The notes below the pieces were generated by a model. It worked only from the letters and a program-made list of their open reading frames with translations. It did no database searches and had not been told where the DNA came from. A DNA stretch of 64,000 bases, taken from positions 1 through 64,000 of the forward strand of contig JAEWRL010000095.1 in the NCBI GenBank assembly GCA_023398955.1, given 5' to 3'. How positions within the stretch are numbered: position 1 is the first letter of the stretch; every line of letters begins with the position of its first letter. This document shows, piece after piece, positions 16,240-25,669 of this stretch. The position numbers and the translations under genes were made by a program. Source of the stretch: Pseudomonadota bacterium (GTDB lineage Bacteria > Myxococcota_A > Polyangia > Polyangiales > Polyangiaceae).

Positions 16240-17759
16240 CAGAGCAGCTCCCCCGTGTCGCCGTTCTGGATTGTCACCACTCCCAGGACGGGGAATTCCC
16301 GCACATTGAGGCGGACGTCTGCGGGCAGGCCGTTCAGCGTCAGATCGAGGCGAGAGTCGCCGATCTTGCGCACGCCCGTGGTGTCGCGAATCACGTTGAA
16401 CACGTCGGACCAGGCGATCTCGAACGCAGGGTTGCCCTCGGCGTCCTTGAAATTGAACCCGAAATCTACCTGCGGGTTGGGCGTCCCGTCGGGCTCCGTC
16501 ACTCGAAAGTAGCTCGAGAGGTTGGCGCGGATGCGGTCGCGCACGTCACCTCCCGCGTGCCCCTGACGCAGGAAGACGCGCACGGCGACGTCGATGACCT
16601 TGTAGACCGGATCCTGCACGCTCACCTGGAACGTCAGGGTGCACGGGTACACCTCGGTGACGTGACGCAGGACCTGGTTCTTGAGCGCTGGGGTGGGCAG
16701 CGCTCCCGGCGACGTCGAAGTCGGGATCACGTAGAGGATGCCCGAGTTCTCCGCGATGGTCGGGTCCTCGTTCGACGTGAGCATTAGCGCTCGAGCAACG
16801 CCGGGAAGTCGACGCGCGTTGATCTCGAAGTCCTCCCGCGCAACCGTGCGCGTGAGGGCGCGCAGGCTCTCTGGAGCCAACAGCTTCGCAGACGCAACAG
16901 TCTGCCGCTCCGCTCCGCCAGATGCGGCGTTGGGGTTGGTCACGGAGACTTGCACGGGGTTTCCGAAGGCGTCCTTGAAGCTGCCCTCGATGACCACGAT
17001 GCGCTCGGCATCGACGTTCCCGGCGGTCCCGCCCCCGGTCTTGTAGGTCACGGTGATGGTGCCGCTGGGCGGAGCCCCATTCACGCCGTTGCCGAAGCGG
17101 ATAGAAGCGCGGTCGTTCTGGTCGACGGCGACGAGGAAATGCAGGTCGTTCGGGCCGGAGTCGAGGAAGCTGTCGACCTCCGTGAAGCTTCCCTGGGGCG
17201 TGGACACACTGACTGACTCATCGAGATATGGAGCGAAATCGAGGAAGACCTCGAGCCCTGCCAGGCCCCGAGCGTCGAAGAGCTGGGTGTGGGTCTTCGA
17301 GTGCTCGACCACTCCGACCGTGCCGGGGGGCGCCGCCGCAGCGGGAATCGTCAGCGGAGCGAGGAGCTGGAAGCGCACGGGCTCAGTCACCTCCTGCGTG
17401 CGGACGATGCTGCGCGCAGGAATCGTCACGTCCGCCGCCGGCGGCCGAGAGAGCTCGAAGTGAACCTCCGCTGTAGCGGCGCGTGCCCCATGCAGCCGGT
17501 ATCCGAGCATGCGGGCCAGGGCCATCACGTTCTTGCGCCGGGTCGCGGTCACCAGCCGCGACTCGCGAGCCAGGTTGTCTTGGTAGAAGGTCAGGACGTC
17601 GCCGACGAACGCGTACATCTCCAGCAGTACGTTCCCGAAGCTCGCGACCTCGAAGTCCGTCCAGTCCGGAAAGACGCTCTTCACCAACGCGATCAGCCGC
17701 GCCCGCAGCGCGTCGAAATCGCGATCGGTGAAGTCAACGGAGTCTGGTAGCAGGGCCAA
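16239..17759 (-). CDS. Baseplate J/gp47-like protein
   Basis: The 506-aa product carries the baseplate J pattern: FTDRDFDALRARLIALVKSV then FPDWTDFEVASFGNVLLEM, a FYQDNLARESRLVTATRRKN region, GTITVTYKTGGGTAGNVDAE (the typical G-G-x-x-G-N turn), and the C-terminal DVFNVIRDTTGVRKIGD. It forms the wedge of contractile-tail baseplates. No ATG fits; TTG at 17759 with GGAGG nine bases upstream is chosen, since everything further upstream is read from the opposite-strand PanB fusion. Its position ahead of tail protein I matches contractile-tail phages. Confidence 0.82.
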   Translation of the reverse strand: MALLPDSVDFTDRDFDALRARLIALVKSVFPDWTDFEVASFGNVLLEMYAFVGDVLTFYQDNLARESRLVTATRRKNVMALARMLGYRLHGARAATAEVHFELSRPPAADVTIPARSIVRTQEVTEPVRFQLLAPLTIPAAAAPPGTVGVVEHSKTHTQLFDARGLAGLEVFLDFAPYLDESVSVSTPQGSFTEVDSFLDSGPNDLHFLVAVDQNDRASIRFGNGVNGAPPSGTITVTYKTGGGTAGNVDAERIVVIEGSFKDAFGNPVQVSVTNPNAASGGAERQTVASAKLLAPESLRALTRTVAREDFEINARRLPGVARALMLTSNEDPTIAENSGILYVIPTSTSPGALPTPALKNQVLRHVTEVYPCTLTFQVSVQDPVYKVIDVAVRVFLRQGHAGGDVRDRIRANLSSYFRVTEPDGTPNPQVDFGFNFKDAEGNPAFEIAWSDVFNVIRDTTGVRKIGDSRLDLTLNGLPADVRLNVREFPVLGVVTIQNGDTGELL

Positions 17760-17849
17760 CGCGCGATGCCTCCGAGGAGGCAAAGGGGAAGCGGTCCCGG
17801 TGCCGGGGACGTGTCCCACCTGGCCCCGAAGAACCCGGCGGACTAGGCT

Positions 17850-19106
17850 GTGGCTCTGCTGATGCCCGACTGCCCCAGATGCCACAGCCCCGGCCGCGCT
17901 GTCAGTCCGAGAGCCGTCGCCAAGCACGCGCCGCCGAGCCTCGTCGATGAGCCGGAGGGCTGGTATCTGTGCGTCTCGGGGACCGACTGCAGCGTTGTCT
18001 ACTTCCGAGGGGATGATGTCGTCTCGGTCGCCGAGATGGCAACCACCCCGTTTCACAAGGCAAGCGGGGCTGACCGAGTCGTCTGCTTCTGCTTCGGGCA
18101 TAGTGAGCGCGACGTCACCGACGACCTGCGTCAGCACGGCAACTCTGCCTTGCGCGCCGCGATCGCTGAGGCCTGTCGTGAGGGGCGCAGTGACTGCGAA
18201 GCGCTGAATCCGGAGGGTCGCTGCTGTCTTGGCAATGTCGGCGCCATCCTCAAGGCTGCTGCTGGTCCACCAGACGCAGATCCAGTTGCGAAGCACGGCT
18301 GCTGTTCGACAAGGACCGCCTCCGCTGCGACCGTTTCCAAGTACACGGCGCGAGCCACGCTAGATGCGCTACGGGGCTGGGCAAGTGGTGGAGCTCACTC
18401 CTCCATGTTCACCTGCTACGACGCCACGATGGCCCGCTGGCTCTATCGAGGCGGAGCACGGGTTCTGCTTGTTGGAGACAGCGCCGCGCAGCATGTCCTG
18501 GGTTTGGACCCCGGCGCGCGCGCGACGCTCGGCTACATTGCCACGATTGGCGCTGCGGTGAAGCGCGGCGCACCGGATGCGTTCGTGGTCGTGGACTACC
18601 CCGACGAGTTGCGCGGCTCCGTGTCGAACCACGTTGCCCAGATCCGCAAGCTCGCGGACGAAACAGGCGCGGACGCCATCAAGGTCGAAAGCGACGCGGT
18701 CGCACTGGTCGAGTTGCTCGGCTCCGAGGCGCTAGCCACCATCCCGATCGTTGCGCATCTCGCACCGCGTGAGCAGTCCTGCAAGTGCTGCTGTAGTCAG
18801 GACGCGGGCGCCGCGGATGGGGACACGCTCGTCCCGGACGCCACGGCCGTCGCCGCGGCGGGTGCTTCGGCGGTGGTGCTCAGCGGAGAGGACCCGAGCG
18901 CGGCCTCGCTGGTGGTCGACGCGCTGGGACGGCAGTTTCCCAGCATCCCAGTCTTCGGATGTCATTGCGGCGCCGAATGTCCGGGGCAGGTCGAGATGCT
19001 GCACGACGTGCTCGCCCTGCGCAGCGGCGGGAGCCCAGAGGGTGTCGGTCTCGCTATCGTCGAGGCCGTCCAGGCCCGCCTGCGTCTGCGCTCCTCGGAT
19101 GTGTAG
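17850..19106 (+). CDS. CopZ-like metal/Fe-S domain fused to a PanB-like domain
   Basis: Residues 1-135 resemble the N-terminal half of Archaeoglobus-type CopZ: Cys at 8, 11, 41, 47, 79, 81, 109, 116, 125 and 126 in the order expected for a zinc site and a [2Fe-2S] site (RVVCFCFGHSERDV, then RCCLGN). Residues 165-412 resemble ketopantoate hydroxymethyltransferase (PanB): MFTCYDATMARWLYRGGARV, metal ligands D210 (VLLVGDS), D249 (VVVDYP) and E280 (IKVES), then IPIVAHLAP. The catalytic Glu expected in the VLExVP loop is Ser345 here (VVLSGEDP), with Glu347 nearby, and extra Cys clusters occur at 311-315 and 371-377. Start is GTG at 17850 or ATG at 17862. It is rightward cargo amid leftward tail genes. 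Ordinary pantothenate synthesis is doubtful. Confidence 0.72.
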   Translation: MALLMPDCPRCHSPGRAVSPRAVAKHAPPSLVDEPEGWYLCVSGTDCSVVYFRGDDVVSVAEMATTPFHKASGADRVVCFCFGHSERDVTDDLRQHGNSALRAAIAEACREGRSDCEALNPEGRCCLGNVGAILKAAAGPPDADPVAKHGCCSTRTASAATVSKYTARATLDALRGWASGGAHSSMFTCYDATMARWLYRGGARVLLVGDSAAQHVLGLDPGARATLGYIATIGAAVKRGAPDAFVVVDYPDELRGSVSNHVAQIRKLADETGADAIKVESDAVALVELLGSEALATIPIVAHLAPREQSCKCCCSQDAGAADGDTLVPDATAVAAAGASAVVLSGEDPSAASLVVDALGRQFPSIPVFGCHCGAECPGQVEMLHDVLALRSGGSPEGVGLAIVEAVQARLRLRSSDV

Positions 19107-19110
19107 CGCA

Positions 19111-19674
19111 TCAATCGCGACCCAGGCTCTCCTTCAGCATGTTGATGAAGAGCAGACCCTGCTCGCGGGCATCATCCAACGCCACGTGGGTGTGGGGGGA
19201 CCTTGGGAACCAGCGCTTGGGCATGTTCCGCTTTGTACTCTCGCGATACGGCTTCTTGAGCAGAGCCATCGCGTAGGTCCTCACGTCGAGAGCGGAGTGG
19301 CTGAAGGGGCTCTCACCAGCGAAGCGCAGCATGTACCAGTAGACGAAGAGGAAATCGAAGCCGGCCGGATACGCGACGAAGACAGGCTTGCCCGGCAGGG
19401 CCTTCACCCACGCGACGTACTCGGGCATCGCCTGCTCGGGGGCCGTCGGATCCGACCGACACGCCTCCCATGCTGGTTGGTTCTGTTGCCACCACCGCAT
19501 CGTGTCTGGGTGCCCGCTTGCACCCGTGAGCGTCTCGAGGTTGCGGGTGAAATGCGACAGCTCCTCTCCCTGCTCGCTGAACGCCACGGAGGCGAAGGAC
19601 AGCATCGAGTGCGGGCCTGGGATGGGTCCGTCCGTCTCGACATCGGTGCTGACGTAGATCTCGCTCTTCGCCAT
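19111..19674 (-). CDS. DEDDh-type 3'-5' exonuclease
   Basis: The 187-aa protein has an exonuclease fold: Exo I D-x-E in VSTDVETDGPIPG (D11, E13), Exo II in YPAGFDFLFVYWY (Asp near 107), and Exo III in THVALDDAREQG (His near 163, Asp five on). These residues bind the two metal ions of RNase T/DnaQ-like enzymes. It lies between the gp25 and baseplate J genes but is more like an accessory nuclease than a virion protein. It is tail-to-tail with the PanB fusion (5-bp gap). Confidence 0.72.
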   Translation of the reverse strand: MAKSEIYVSTDVETDGPIPGPHSMLSFASVAFSEQGEELSHFTRNLETLTGASGHPDTMRWWQQNQPAWEACRSDPTAPEQAMPEYVAWVKALPGKPVFVAYPAGFDFLFVYWYMLRFAGESPFSHSALDVRTYAMALLKKPYRESTKRNMPKRWFPRSPHTHVALDDAREQGLLFINMLKESLGRD

Positions 19675-19717
19675 CCGTGGACTCTAGCGCTTCCTCGCTG
19701 GGCAATCACGGTCCTGT

Positions 19718-20026
19718 TCAGGAACGAGATGAGCGACGCTTCGGCGACGGCGGGTCAACCCGCCTCGCCAGCGCTCGCCGGCACTTCTCGGACCCCACGA
19801 ACGGCTTCCTGGTCAAGTGGCGGGCGCGGCAGGCGCTGCACCACTCCTCCTCGGCGAACGAGTCCCCGTAGCAGGGGATGTCGATGGCGACTTCACCGAG
19901 GCACTCGAGCATGGCCTCGAGCCACTGCTCCTTCCGAGGGACCTCGGACTCCGCGGCGCGGAGTTGGTCGAACCGCTGGTTCCAGGCGCGGTTCTCGTAC
20001 AGCTTGGCGTAGTATCGAGCGGACAT
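19718..20026 (-). CDS. Hypothetical protein with Cys motif, 102 aa
   Basis: A small protein starting MSARYYAKLYENRAWNQRFD, with WCSACRARHLTRKPF near residue 60 and a basic C-terminal tail (PKRRSSRS). Third codon positions are strongly G/C as in the neighbours, supporting coding. The C-x2-C...H arrangement with another Cys at 82 could bind zinc. No family is recognised. Confidence 0.55.
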   Translation of the reverse strand: MSARYYAKLYENRAWNQRFDQLRAAESEVPRKEQWLEAMLECLGEVAIDIPCYGDSFAEEEWCSACRARHLTRKPFVGSEKCRRALARRVDPPSPKRRSSRS

Positions 20027-20092
20027 GCACTTGGTGTAGCTCCCGCGGGGCAACTGCGAAACGCCACACAATGTCCGCCCTGACAGGGAAGA

Positions 20093-20458
20093 TCACCCCA
20101 GTCGCACCTCGGCATCGGCGCTGTTTCCCGCTTCCGTCACGCGGATTCGCAGGGTGATTTCGGCTCCAGCCTGAACGATGCCTAGGCCGACCAGTCGCGC
20201 CCCCGGCACCCACCGCTTGAGGGCATCCCGCACGTACACGCGCGCAAGCTCCTTGAGGGCGGCGTCGTTCCGCTGGTGGCGGAGCAGCGCCAGACCTGCG
20301 CCGAAACTGCTGCGCCAGGGCAGCTCGCCGGACGATCGTGGTGTGACGCCTTCTGTGAGCAGCGCCTGCCTTACCTTGGATGCCAGAAGCAATTCACCGC
20401 TGCCGCTGGCGAAGTCGCGCTTCTTGTCACGACGAAATGGGATCAGGATCGCAGGCAC
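20093..20458 (-). CDS. GPW/gp25 family baseplate protein
   Basis: This 121-aa protein has the gp25/gpW wedge pattern: LASKVRQALLTEGVTPRSSG, then GELPWRSSFGAGLALLRHQR, ELARVYVRDALKRWVPGARL and a final strand with ITLRIRVTE. It forms part of the contractile-tail baseplate and normally lies just before baseplate J. Here 2.3 kb of accessory genes (exonuclease, PanB fusion) separate the two, supporting later insertions. The gene upstream in the operon has been lost or displaced. Confidence 0.72.
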   Translation of the reverse strand: MPAILIPFRRDKKRDFASGSGELLLASKVRQALLTEGVTPRSSGELPWRSSFGAGLALLRHQRNDAALKELARVYVRDALKRWVPGARLVGLGIVQAGAEITLRIRVTEAGNSADAEVRLG

Positions 20459-20512
20459 TGTGCCCGCAAAGCTGATCGGCTATCATCCCTGGGGACGCCA
20501 CCGAGAACGCCC

Positions 20513-20728
20513 ATGACCTCACCACCAGAGACGATTCAGGTTCAGTGCCCGAAGTGCGGGACGCAGTACGAGGATTGGTATCGTCCCTCCATCAACCTTG
20601 GCCTGGACGACTTTGACGACGAGTACATGAAGCAGGCCACGACTGCGACCTGCCCGAAGTGCAAGACCGTCGTTGACCTCGGCACATTGATCGTTCGGCG
20701 CGACGGAGTGTGGACGACGTCGGAGTGA
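20513..20728 (+). CDS. Small zinc-ribbon protein, 71 aa
   Basis: Two zinc knuckles, QVQCPKCGTQYEDWYRPS near residue 9 and TCPKCKTVVDLGTL near 47, give a four-Cys zinc ribbon. The ATG at 20513 starts the protein-like part; the longer frame upstream is a shadow of the gp25 gene. It faces the short leftward frame at 20730 and may be unrelated to the tail genes. Role unknown. Confidence 0.65.
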   Translation: MTSPPETIQVQCPKCGTQYEDWYRPSINLGLDDFDDEYMKQATTATCPKCKTVVDLGTLIVRRDGVWTTSE

Positions 20729-20729
20729 T

Positions 20730-20918
20730 TTACGGTACGGGAATCGAATCGCCCGCGTTCTGAAAGACCTTGATGAGCGCGTCGAGGGGCTCGATGACGG
20801 CGTCGAGGGGCTTGCCTGCTAGATCCGAGAGGTCAGGAACCTCGGGCAATCCCAGCATCCCGAAGAACAGGTTCACGAGTCCGATCAGTCGCCCGAGGCT
20901 CGCGAGCATCTTGCCCAC
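20730..20918 (-). pseudogene. Phage-type gene fragment abutting the transposase
   Basis: About 60 codons of hydrophobic, helical protein (LIGLVNLFFGMLGLPEVPDL, then PLDAVIEPLDALIKVF) end at 20730. The frame runs open upstream into the transposase gene without a convincing start other than GTG at 20918 or ATG at 20909. It looks like the 3' end of a leftward gene whose 5' part was replaced by the transposon. It could instead be a genuine 59-aa protein. Confidence 0.35.
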
Positions 20919-20955
20919 GTTGGCTTGTGCTGGCTCCTTGCGCCATCCGAGCACC

Positions 20956-22095
20956 TCAAGCGGCCCTCCGGTACTCGTGATGGAGTCCACCAAGCACAGG
21001 GAGCGCCACAATCCGTCCGCCAGCGCTGGAGCAGATCGCCGAGGACGGAGTGGGAATCCGCTGGGCGAGCCCTTGGTGCGGGCGCGATCCATTGAAGTAG
21101 GCGACGTACTCCGCGAGCACGGCGCGAAGGTGGTCCTCGCCGAGGATGATGACGTGATCCAGGCATTCCCGTCGGACGCTGCCGAGGAAGCGTTCGCAGA
21201 CCGAGTTCATCAAGGGCGTGCGGACGGCCGTCTTCAGCACGCGAATCCCAGCGCCCTTTGCTGCTCGATCGAAGTCCGCGCCGAACTTGGCATCCCGGTC
21301 ACGGATGAGGAACTTCGGCCCCGTACCGAAGGGGGTCGCGTTGCGGAGCTGCTGAGCGGTCCAGCGCTCGCTCGGCTCGCGTGTCACGGCGACATGGACC
21401 ACCTCCTTCGCGTTCACATCGAGCACGACGAAGGCGAAGAGGGAACGGAACCAGATGTCGTAGACCTGCACAAAGTCGCATGCCCAGACCGTGTGGTTGC
21501 GCAGGAAGGTTCGCCAACGCTGGCCGTCGCCCGGCGGGCGGACGGCACAGATGTGGCGCTGGATGGTCCGCTTGGCTACGCGAATGCCGAGCTTCAGGAG
21601 TTCGCCGCGGATTCGTTCGGCTCCCCAGGAGCGGTTCTCGACAGCCATCCGGCGGATCAGTTCGACCGTGTCGGTTGCGATGCGTGGTTTGCGAGGCTTC
21701 ATGGCCTTCGACTTCCGCTTCCAGAACAGGCGAAAGCCCTCCTGATGCCAGCGGACGACGGTCTCCGGCTTCACAAGGAGGATCGTGTTCCGCCAGTTCC
21801 AGAGACGGCTCGCGATGGCGACCAGCAGGGCTCGTTCCCACGGCTGGAAGGCGGGGCGCTTCACCTTGCGGGAGGCAACGATGAGCTGCTGGCGGAGAGC
21901 AGCGTTCTCGGCGCGAAGCTCGTCTGGGCTGCGGAACAGGTCCTGGACGAATCCGGTCACCAGGGGAGCAGGGCGGAACGCCTCGCGGATCGCAGTCCTG
22001 GCCGAGCCCAGGACGCGCCGGACGGCAGCCTGAAGACGGGCTCGAAGGACGGCGAACACGGCTGCCGATCTGGCCCAGACCGGGGGAATCTTCAA
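20956..22095 (-). mobile_element. Insertion sequence transposase, rve-type DDE
   Basis: The 379-aa product is an integrase-core transposase: a helical N-terminus with a Leu-rich coiled stretch (PDELRAENAALRQQLIVASR), an HTH region (WGAERIRGELLKLGIRVAKR), and the catalytic D207 (VWACDF), D266 (FLIRDRD) and E301 (NSVCERF), spaced as in IS3/IS481-like enzymes. It would cut and join DNA ends of its own element. Terminal inverted repeats and a target duplication were not found by eye. It lies where the phage sheath, tube and tape genes would be expected, so transposition may have helped the rearrangement. Confidence 0.75.
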
Positions 22096-22264
22096 GACTT
22101 GTCGTCGGCGGATTTCTCAACGATCCTGAGGTGGACGAGGCATGTAGCCAGGACAGGCGTCGCGAACCGATCGCGCAAGGTTTGAGCGTCAAGCGGGTGG
22201 AGGCGGGCATGCGTGCCTCAGATCGCTCGGGACGTGAGGTGGACGATGAGCCCGCCGTTCTGCA

Positions 22265-23224
22265 TCACGTTGGCTCGGAGCGCTCACGAGGCGGCACGAC
22301 CAAGACGTCACAACCGACGTCGCGCAGGAGGTCGCCCGCAACAGAACCCAGGAAGGTGTGCGCGAGCCCGGAGTAACCGTGCGTTCCCAACGCGAGCAGG
22401 TCGACGCCGCTCTCCTTGACGGCCTTGGTGACAACAATCCGGGGAGAGCCGTGACGGACGTGCAGCTTCCACAGCGCGTCCTTCGCCGAGACCCCACCGT
22501 CCGCCAGCGCCTTCGTCAGCAGTTCGACGAGCTTCTGGGACGCCGCCTGTCGCAGCTCGGCGCGGCGTTCCTCGACCTGGTCATCAGAAAGGCTTGAATA
22601 CGCCAGGCTCTCATATGGAGACTGGAGGGCGTGAACGATCTCGATCCGCGGGCGCGGGGGAGGCAACATCCGCAACAGCCACGAGAAGACTCGCGACGCA
22701 GACTCATCGAGGTCGATGGCCATGGCAGGCCGACGATAGGCCGTACGAGGCGCCAGCCGCACCGCGAGCACCGGGAGCTTCGCGGTTCGCATCACGCGCT
22801 CAGCCGTCGAGCCCAGGAACGTGTCGCGGAGCGCGCGCCCGCCACCACGACCCATCACGATCAAGTCGGCAGCCTGCGTTCGGGCGAGCTCCGTGATCTC
22901 GCGCGCAGCGCCGCCGACCTTGACGACCGCCTGGACCCGCACGGAGTTCGGCAGTGACGCCGCGAGGTGTCGCGCCTCCTCGGAGAGCGACTGCTTCGCG
23001 TCGCGCTCGGCGTCTCGCTGCTCGCGCGGCGCCAAGCTTCCCGGGACGACGTGCACCAGCGTCACGAGCCCGCTCTCGGCCAAAGGGAGTCGCGCGAGCC
23101 GGCCAATGACGCGGTCCGACGCCGGCGTCAGATCTATAGGGACGAGCAACGAACGAAAGCGCTCGCGCGCATCCAGCTCGGGCTCTCCGTTGCCTGCCGC
23201 CGACTTCTTCAAGCTCTTCGTCAT
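22265..23224 (-). CDS. Universal stress protein, two UspA domains
   Basis: Two UspA folds lie in tandem. The first (residues 22-157) ends in VMGRGGGRALRDTFLGSTAE, the second (about 166-312) in ALGTHGYSGLAHTFLGSVAG; both fit the ATP-binding pattern G-x2-G-x9-G-S/T. These cytoplasmic proteins bind ATP and help in energy or oxidative stress. It follows the CPA1 antiporter gene in the same direction, as usual for USP-antiporter clusters, and belongs to a host-like block inside the prophage. Confidence 0.85.
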   Translation of the reverse strand: MTKSLKKSAAGNGEPELDARERFRSLLVPIDLTPASDRVIGRLARLPLAESGLVTLVHVVPGSLAPREQRDAERDAKQSLSEEARHLAASLPNSVRVQAVVKVGGAAREITELARTQAADLIVMGRGGGRALRDTFLGSTAERVMRTAKLPVLAVRLAPRTAYRRPAMAIDLDESASRVFSWLLRMLPPPRPRIEIVHALQSPYESLAYSSLSDDQVEERRAELRQAASQKLVELLTKALADGGVSAKDALWKLHVRHGSPRIVVTKAVKESGVDLLALGTHGYSGLAHTFLGSVAGDLLRDVGCDVLVVPPRERSEPT

Positions 23225-23363
23225 TGTCTGGTCGCCTCTCTAGCTCTAGCGGTCTCCGTCAACACCGCCTTAGCGTGGTCATCGCCGTGTGGCTTTCCGC
23301 GAGCGTCAATACGGAGCGAGACCGCCCCGAAGTCTGGCCGCGCTGAGCATGCGGTCGGTGGAA

Positions 23364-25607
23364 TCATCGGACTCCGGGTGGGTTCGGGTTGACGAGGTGC
23401 TCGATCGTGCGCGCTTGGTCGATCTCCGTCAGCACGAACAGCACGTCGGCCGCGCGGATCGCGGTCTGGCCTCCTGGGACGATGACCTCACCGCCCCGCA
23501 GGATCTTGACGACCAGCGACCCGGGCGGAAGGGCGAGATCCGCGAGTCGCCGGCCGACGACGGGCGATGCTGGCGAGACGGGGATCTCCACGAACCGTGT
23601 TGGGGTGGTGCCCGGCTCCCCTCGTCGCGCGTCGAAGATCAGCGCCTCGGTCTCGATGGCGCTCATCCCGGACGCGAGCAGCATGAACCTAGCCATCGCG
23701 TACGCGAGCTCGACGTCGCCCTGCACGACCTGGGTCCGCGGCAGGCCCGACAGGGCACTCAGCAGCGAGTCATGTTGTACGCGAGCGATCACATCGAGCT
23801 GCGGATTCATGCGGTGCGCGTGTTCGATCGCCCGGCGAGCGGACACTGGCTGGGTCGCGGTGACGAGGAGCATCTTTGCGTCCTTGATGCCGGCGCGGCT
23901 AAGGAGCTCGGGGTCCTCTCCATGGCCGTGTAAGACGCGCACGCCCTGACCGCGCAACGCCATCACGGTCGTGTGGTCCTGTTCGATCACGACGAACGGG
24001 ATCTCACGCAGCCGCAAGAACCGGGTGAGCACGCTTCCGACGTCATCGTGGCCGAGAAGCACGACATGATCGCGGAACGGCCCATCGCCTCCCGTCCCGG
24101 AGGACTCAGCCGGCTTGGTGGCGATCGCGTGCGTCTCGGGCTCCTCCGCTGCGACGGGCCGGTCGAACGGCTCGAGCAGCGCTGAGCGGACGTCGGCTTC
24201 ATCCTTGGCGTGCGCGAGGACCGTGACTTGATCCCAACCGAGCAGCCTCGTGTTGCCGGTGGGCGCGACGACCTCGTCACCTCGTGTGACGAGGGTGAGC
24301 ATCGCGCCCGGGGGCAGCGTGAGGTCGCGAATTCGCGGTCCTGGTCGACCTTTCGGGTCAGGCAGATCGACGACGATCAGGTCGAGATCGCTGTGCGCCA
24401 TGGTGACGAGCTCGAGCCCGTAGCGTGGCTGCGGACGTGACGGTGTCGATAGCGAGAGTCGTCGCGCCAGCACGCCGAGCGTCGATCCTTGGATCCCCAC
24501 CGACAGGATGACCGCGAAGAAGACGAGGTTGAACACGTCCTGCCCGGCGGGGATCCCGGCGGCCATCGGGTAGGTGGCGAGGACGATCGGGACCGCGCCG
24601 CGAAGGCCCGCCCAGCTCATGAAGAGGCGTTCCTTCGCCTCAAACCCCATCCCGAGCGTGCCCAGCCAGACGGCGGCGGGCCGGGCGACGAACGCCAACG
24701 CCAGAAACAGCACGATGCCATCAAGCCAAAGGCTGCTCCACTGCCTCGGGAAGACCAGGAGGCCCATCATCACGAACACACCGATGTTCGCGATCATCGA
24801 CAGAGCCGCCGAGAAGTTCCGGATACCCTGTTGGTAGATGAACTTCCGGTTTCCCATGACCAGGCCCGCGGTGAAGACCGCGAGCATCCCGCTGGCCTTC
24901 GCCGTCTCTGCCAGGCCGTAGGTCAGCAGCACGACGGCGAGCAGCAGCACGTAGTAGTAGCCTCGATCCTGCGGGTTCAGCCGTTGGAAGATCGCGAGGG
25001 CGGCGCGTGCGAGCAACCAGCCCACCACCGGACCAGCGACAAACTTCCACGCGAACACGGGCAGGATCGTCCAGCTCAGACCCGTGCCGGCGGTGAGCGC
25101 TTCGACGACCACGAGTGTCAGGAGGATCGCCATCGGATCGTTCGCCGCGCTTTCGATCTCGATCGTCGATGCGAGTCGCGGCCGAAGGGACTGGCGCCGC
25201 AGGATCGAGAAGGTCGCAGCCGCGTCGGTCGACGAGATCACCGCGGCAAGGAGGAGCGATCGATCGAAGGACCAACCAAGACCGAGGTGAAGCACGCAGA
25301 AGACCGTGGCCGCCGTCAGCACGACACCCCAGGTCGCCATCCCGCCTGCTGGCAACGCAACAGCCCTGAGGACACTGCGTTTCGTGACGAGCCCACCATG
25401 GAACAGGATGAACACGAGGCCCGCGTTCGCGACCTGGTTTGCGAGGTTGACGTCGTCGAAGTGCCAGAGCCCGAGGACATCGCTGCCGGCCAGGAGACCG
25501 AGCCCCAGCGCCACGAGGATGACGGGCACGCTGAACCGATCGAGCCAAACGGCCGCCAGGACGACCCCCAGCAGCAGCAACGGACTGACGATGTAGACCG
25601 TCTCCAT
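23364..25607 (-). CDS. CPA1 monovalent cation/proton antiporter with TrkA domains
   Basis: Residues 1-395 are about twelve membrane segments with the CPA1 motif SSTDAAATF and the essential ESAANDPMAI. After a TrkA-C-like part (about 405-480), a TrkA-N Rossmann region follows (about 515-635, HVVLLGHDDVGSVL, which replaces the usual G-x-G-x2-G with a degenerate form), then a second TrkA-C (about 655-735). This plan fits NhaP2/CvrA-like K+ or Na+/H+ antiporters gated by nucleotide. It would extrude K+ or Na+ in exchange for protons. It sits between two USP genes in one leftward operon. Confidence 0.85.
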   Translation of the reverse strand: METVYIVSPLLLLGVVLAAVWLDRFSVPVILVALGLGLLAGSDVLGLWHFDDVNLANQVANAGLVFILFHGGLVTKRSVLRAVALPAGGMATWGVVLTAATVFCVLHLGLGWSFDRSLLLAAVISSTDAAATFSILRRQSLRPRLASTIEIESAANDPMAILLTLVVVEALTAGTGLSWTILPVFAWKFVAGPVVGWLLARAALAIFQRLNPQDRGYYYVLLLAVVLLTYGLAETAKASGMLAVFTAGLVMGNRKFIYQQGIRNFSAALSMIANIGVFVMMGLLVFPRQWSSLWLDGIVLFLALAFVARPAAVWLGTLGMGFEAKERLFMSWAGLRGAVPIVLATYPMAAGIPAGQDVFNLVFFAVILSVGIQGSTLGVLARRLSLSTPSRPQPRYGLELVTMAHSDLDLIVVDLPDPKGRPGPRIRDLTLPPGAMLTLVTRGDEVVAPTGNTRLLGWDQVTVLAHAKDEADVRSALLEPFDRPVAAEEPETHAIATKPAESSGTGGDGPFRDHVVLLGHDDVGSVLTRFLRLREIPFVVIEQDHTTVMALRGQGVRVLHGHGEDPELLSRAGIKDAKMLLVTATQPVSARRAIEHAHRMNPQLDVIARVQHDSLLSALSGLPRTQVVQGDVELAYAMARFMLLASGMSAIETEALIFDARRGEPGTTPTRFVEIPVSPASPVVGRRLADLALPPGSLVVKILRGGEVIVPGGQTAIRAADVLFVLTEIDQARTIEHLVNPNPPGVR

Positions 25608-25669
25608 CAGCGTTCCACCGAGGTATCGCGAACAGGCCGGCGATCATCACGTCGCATTCATTCTCCCCT

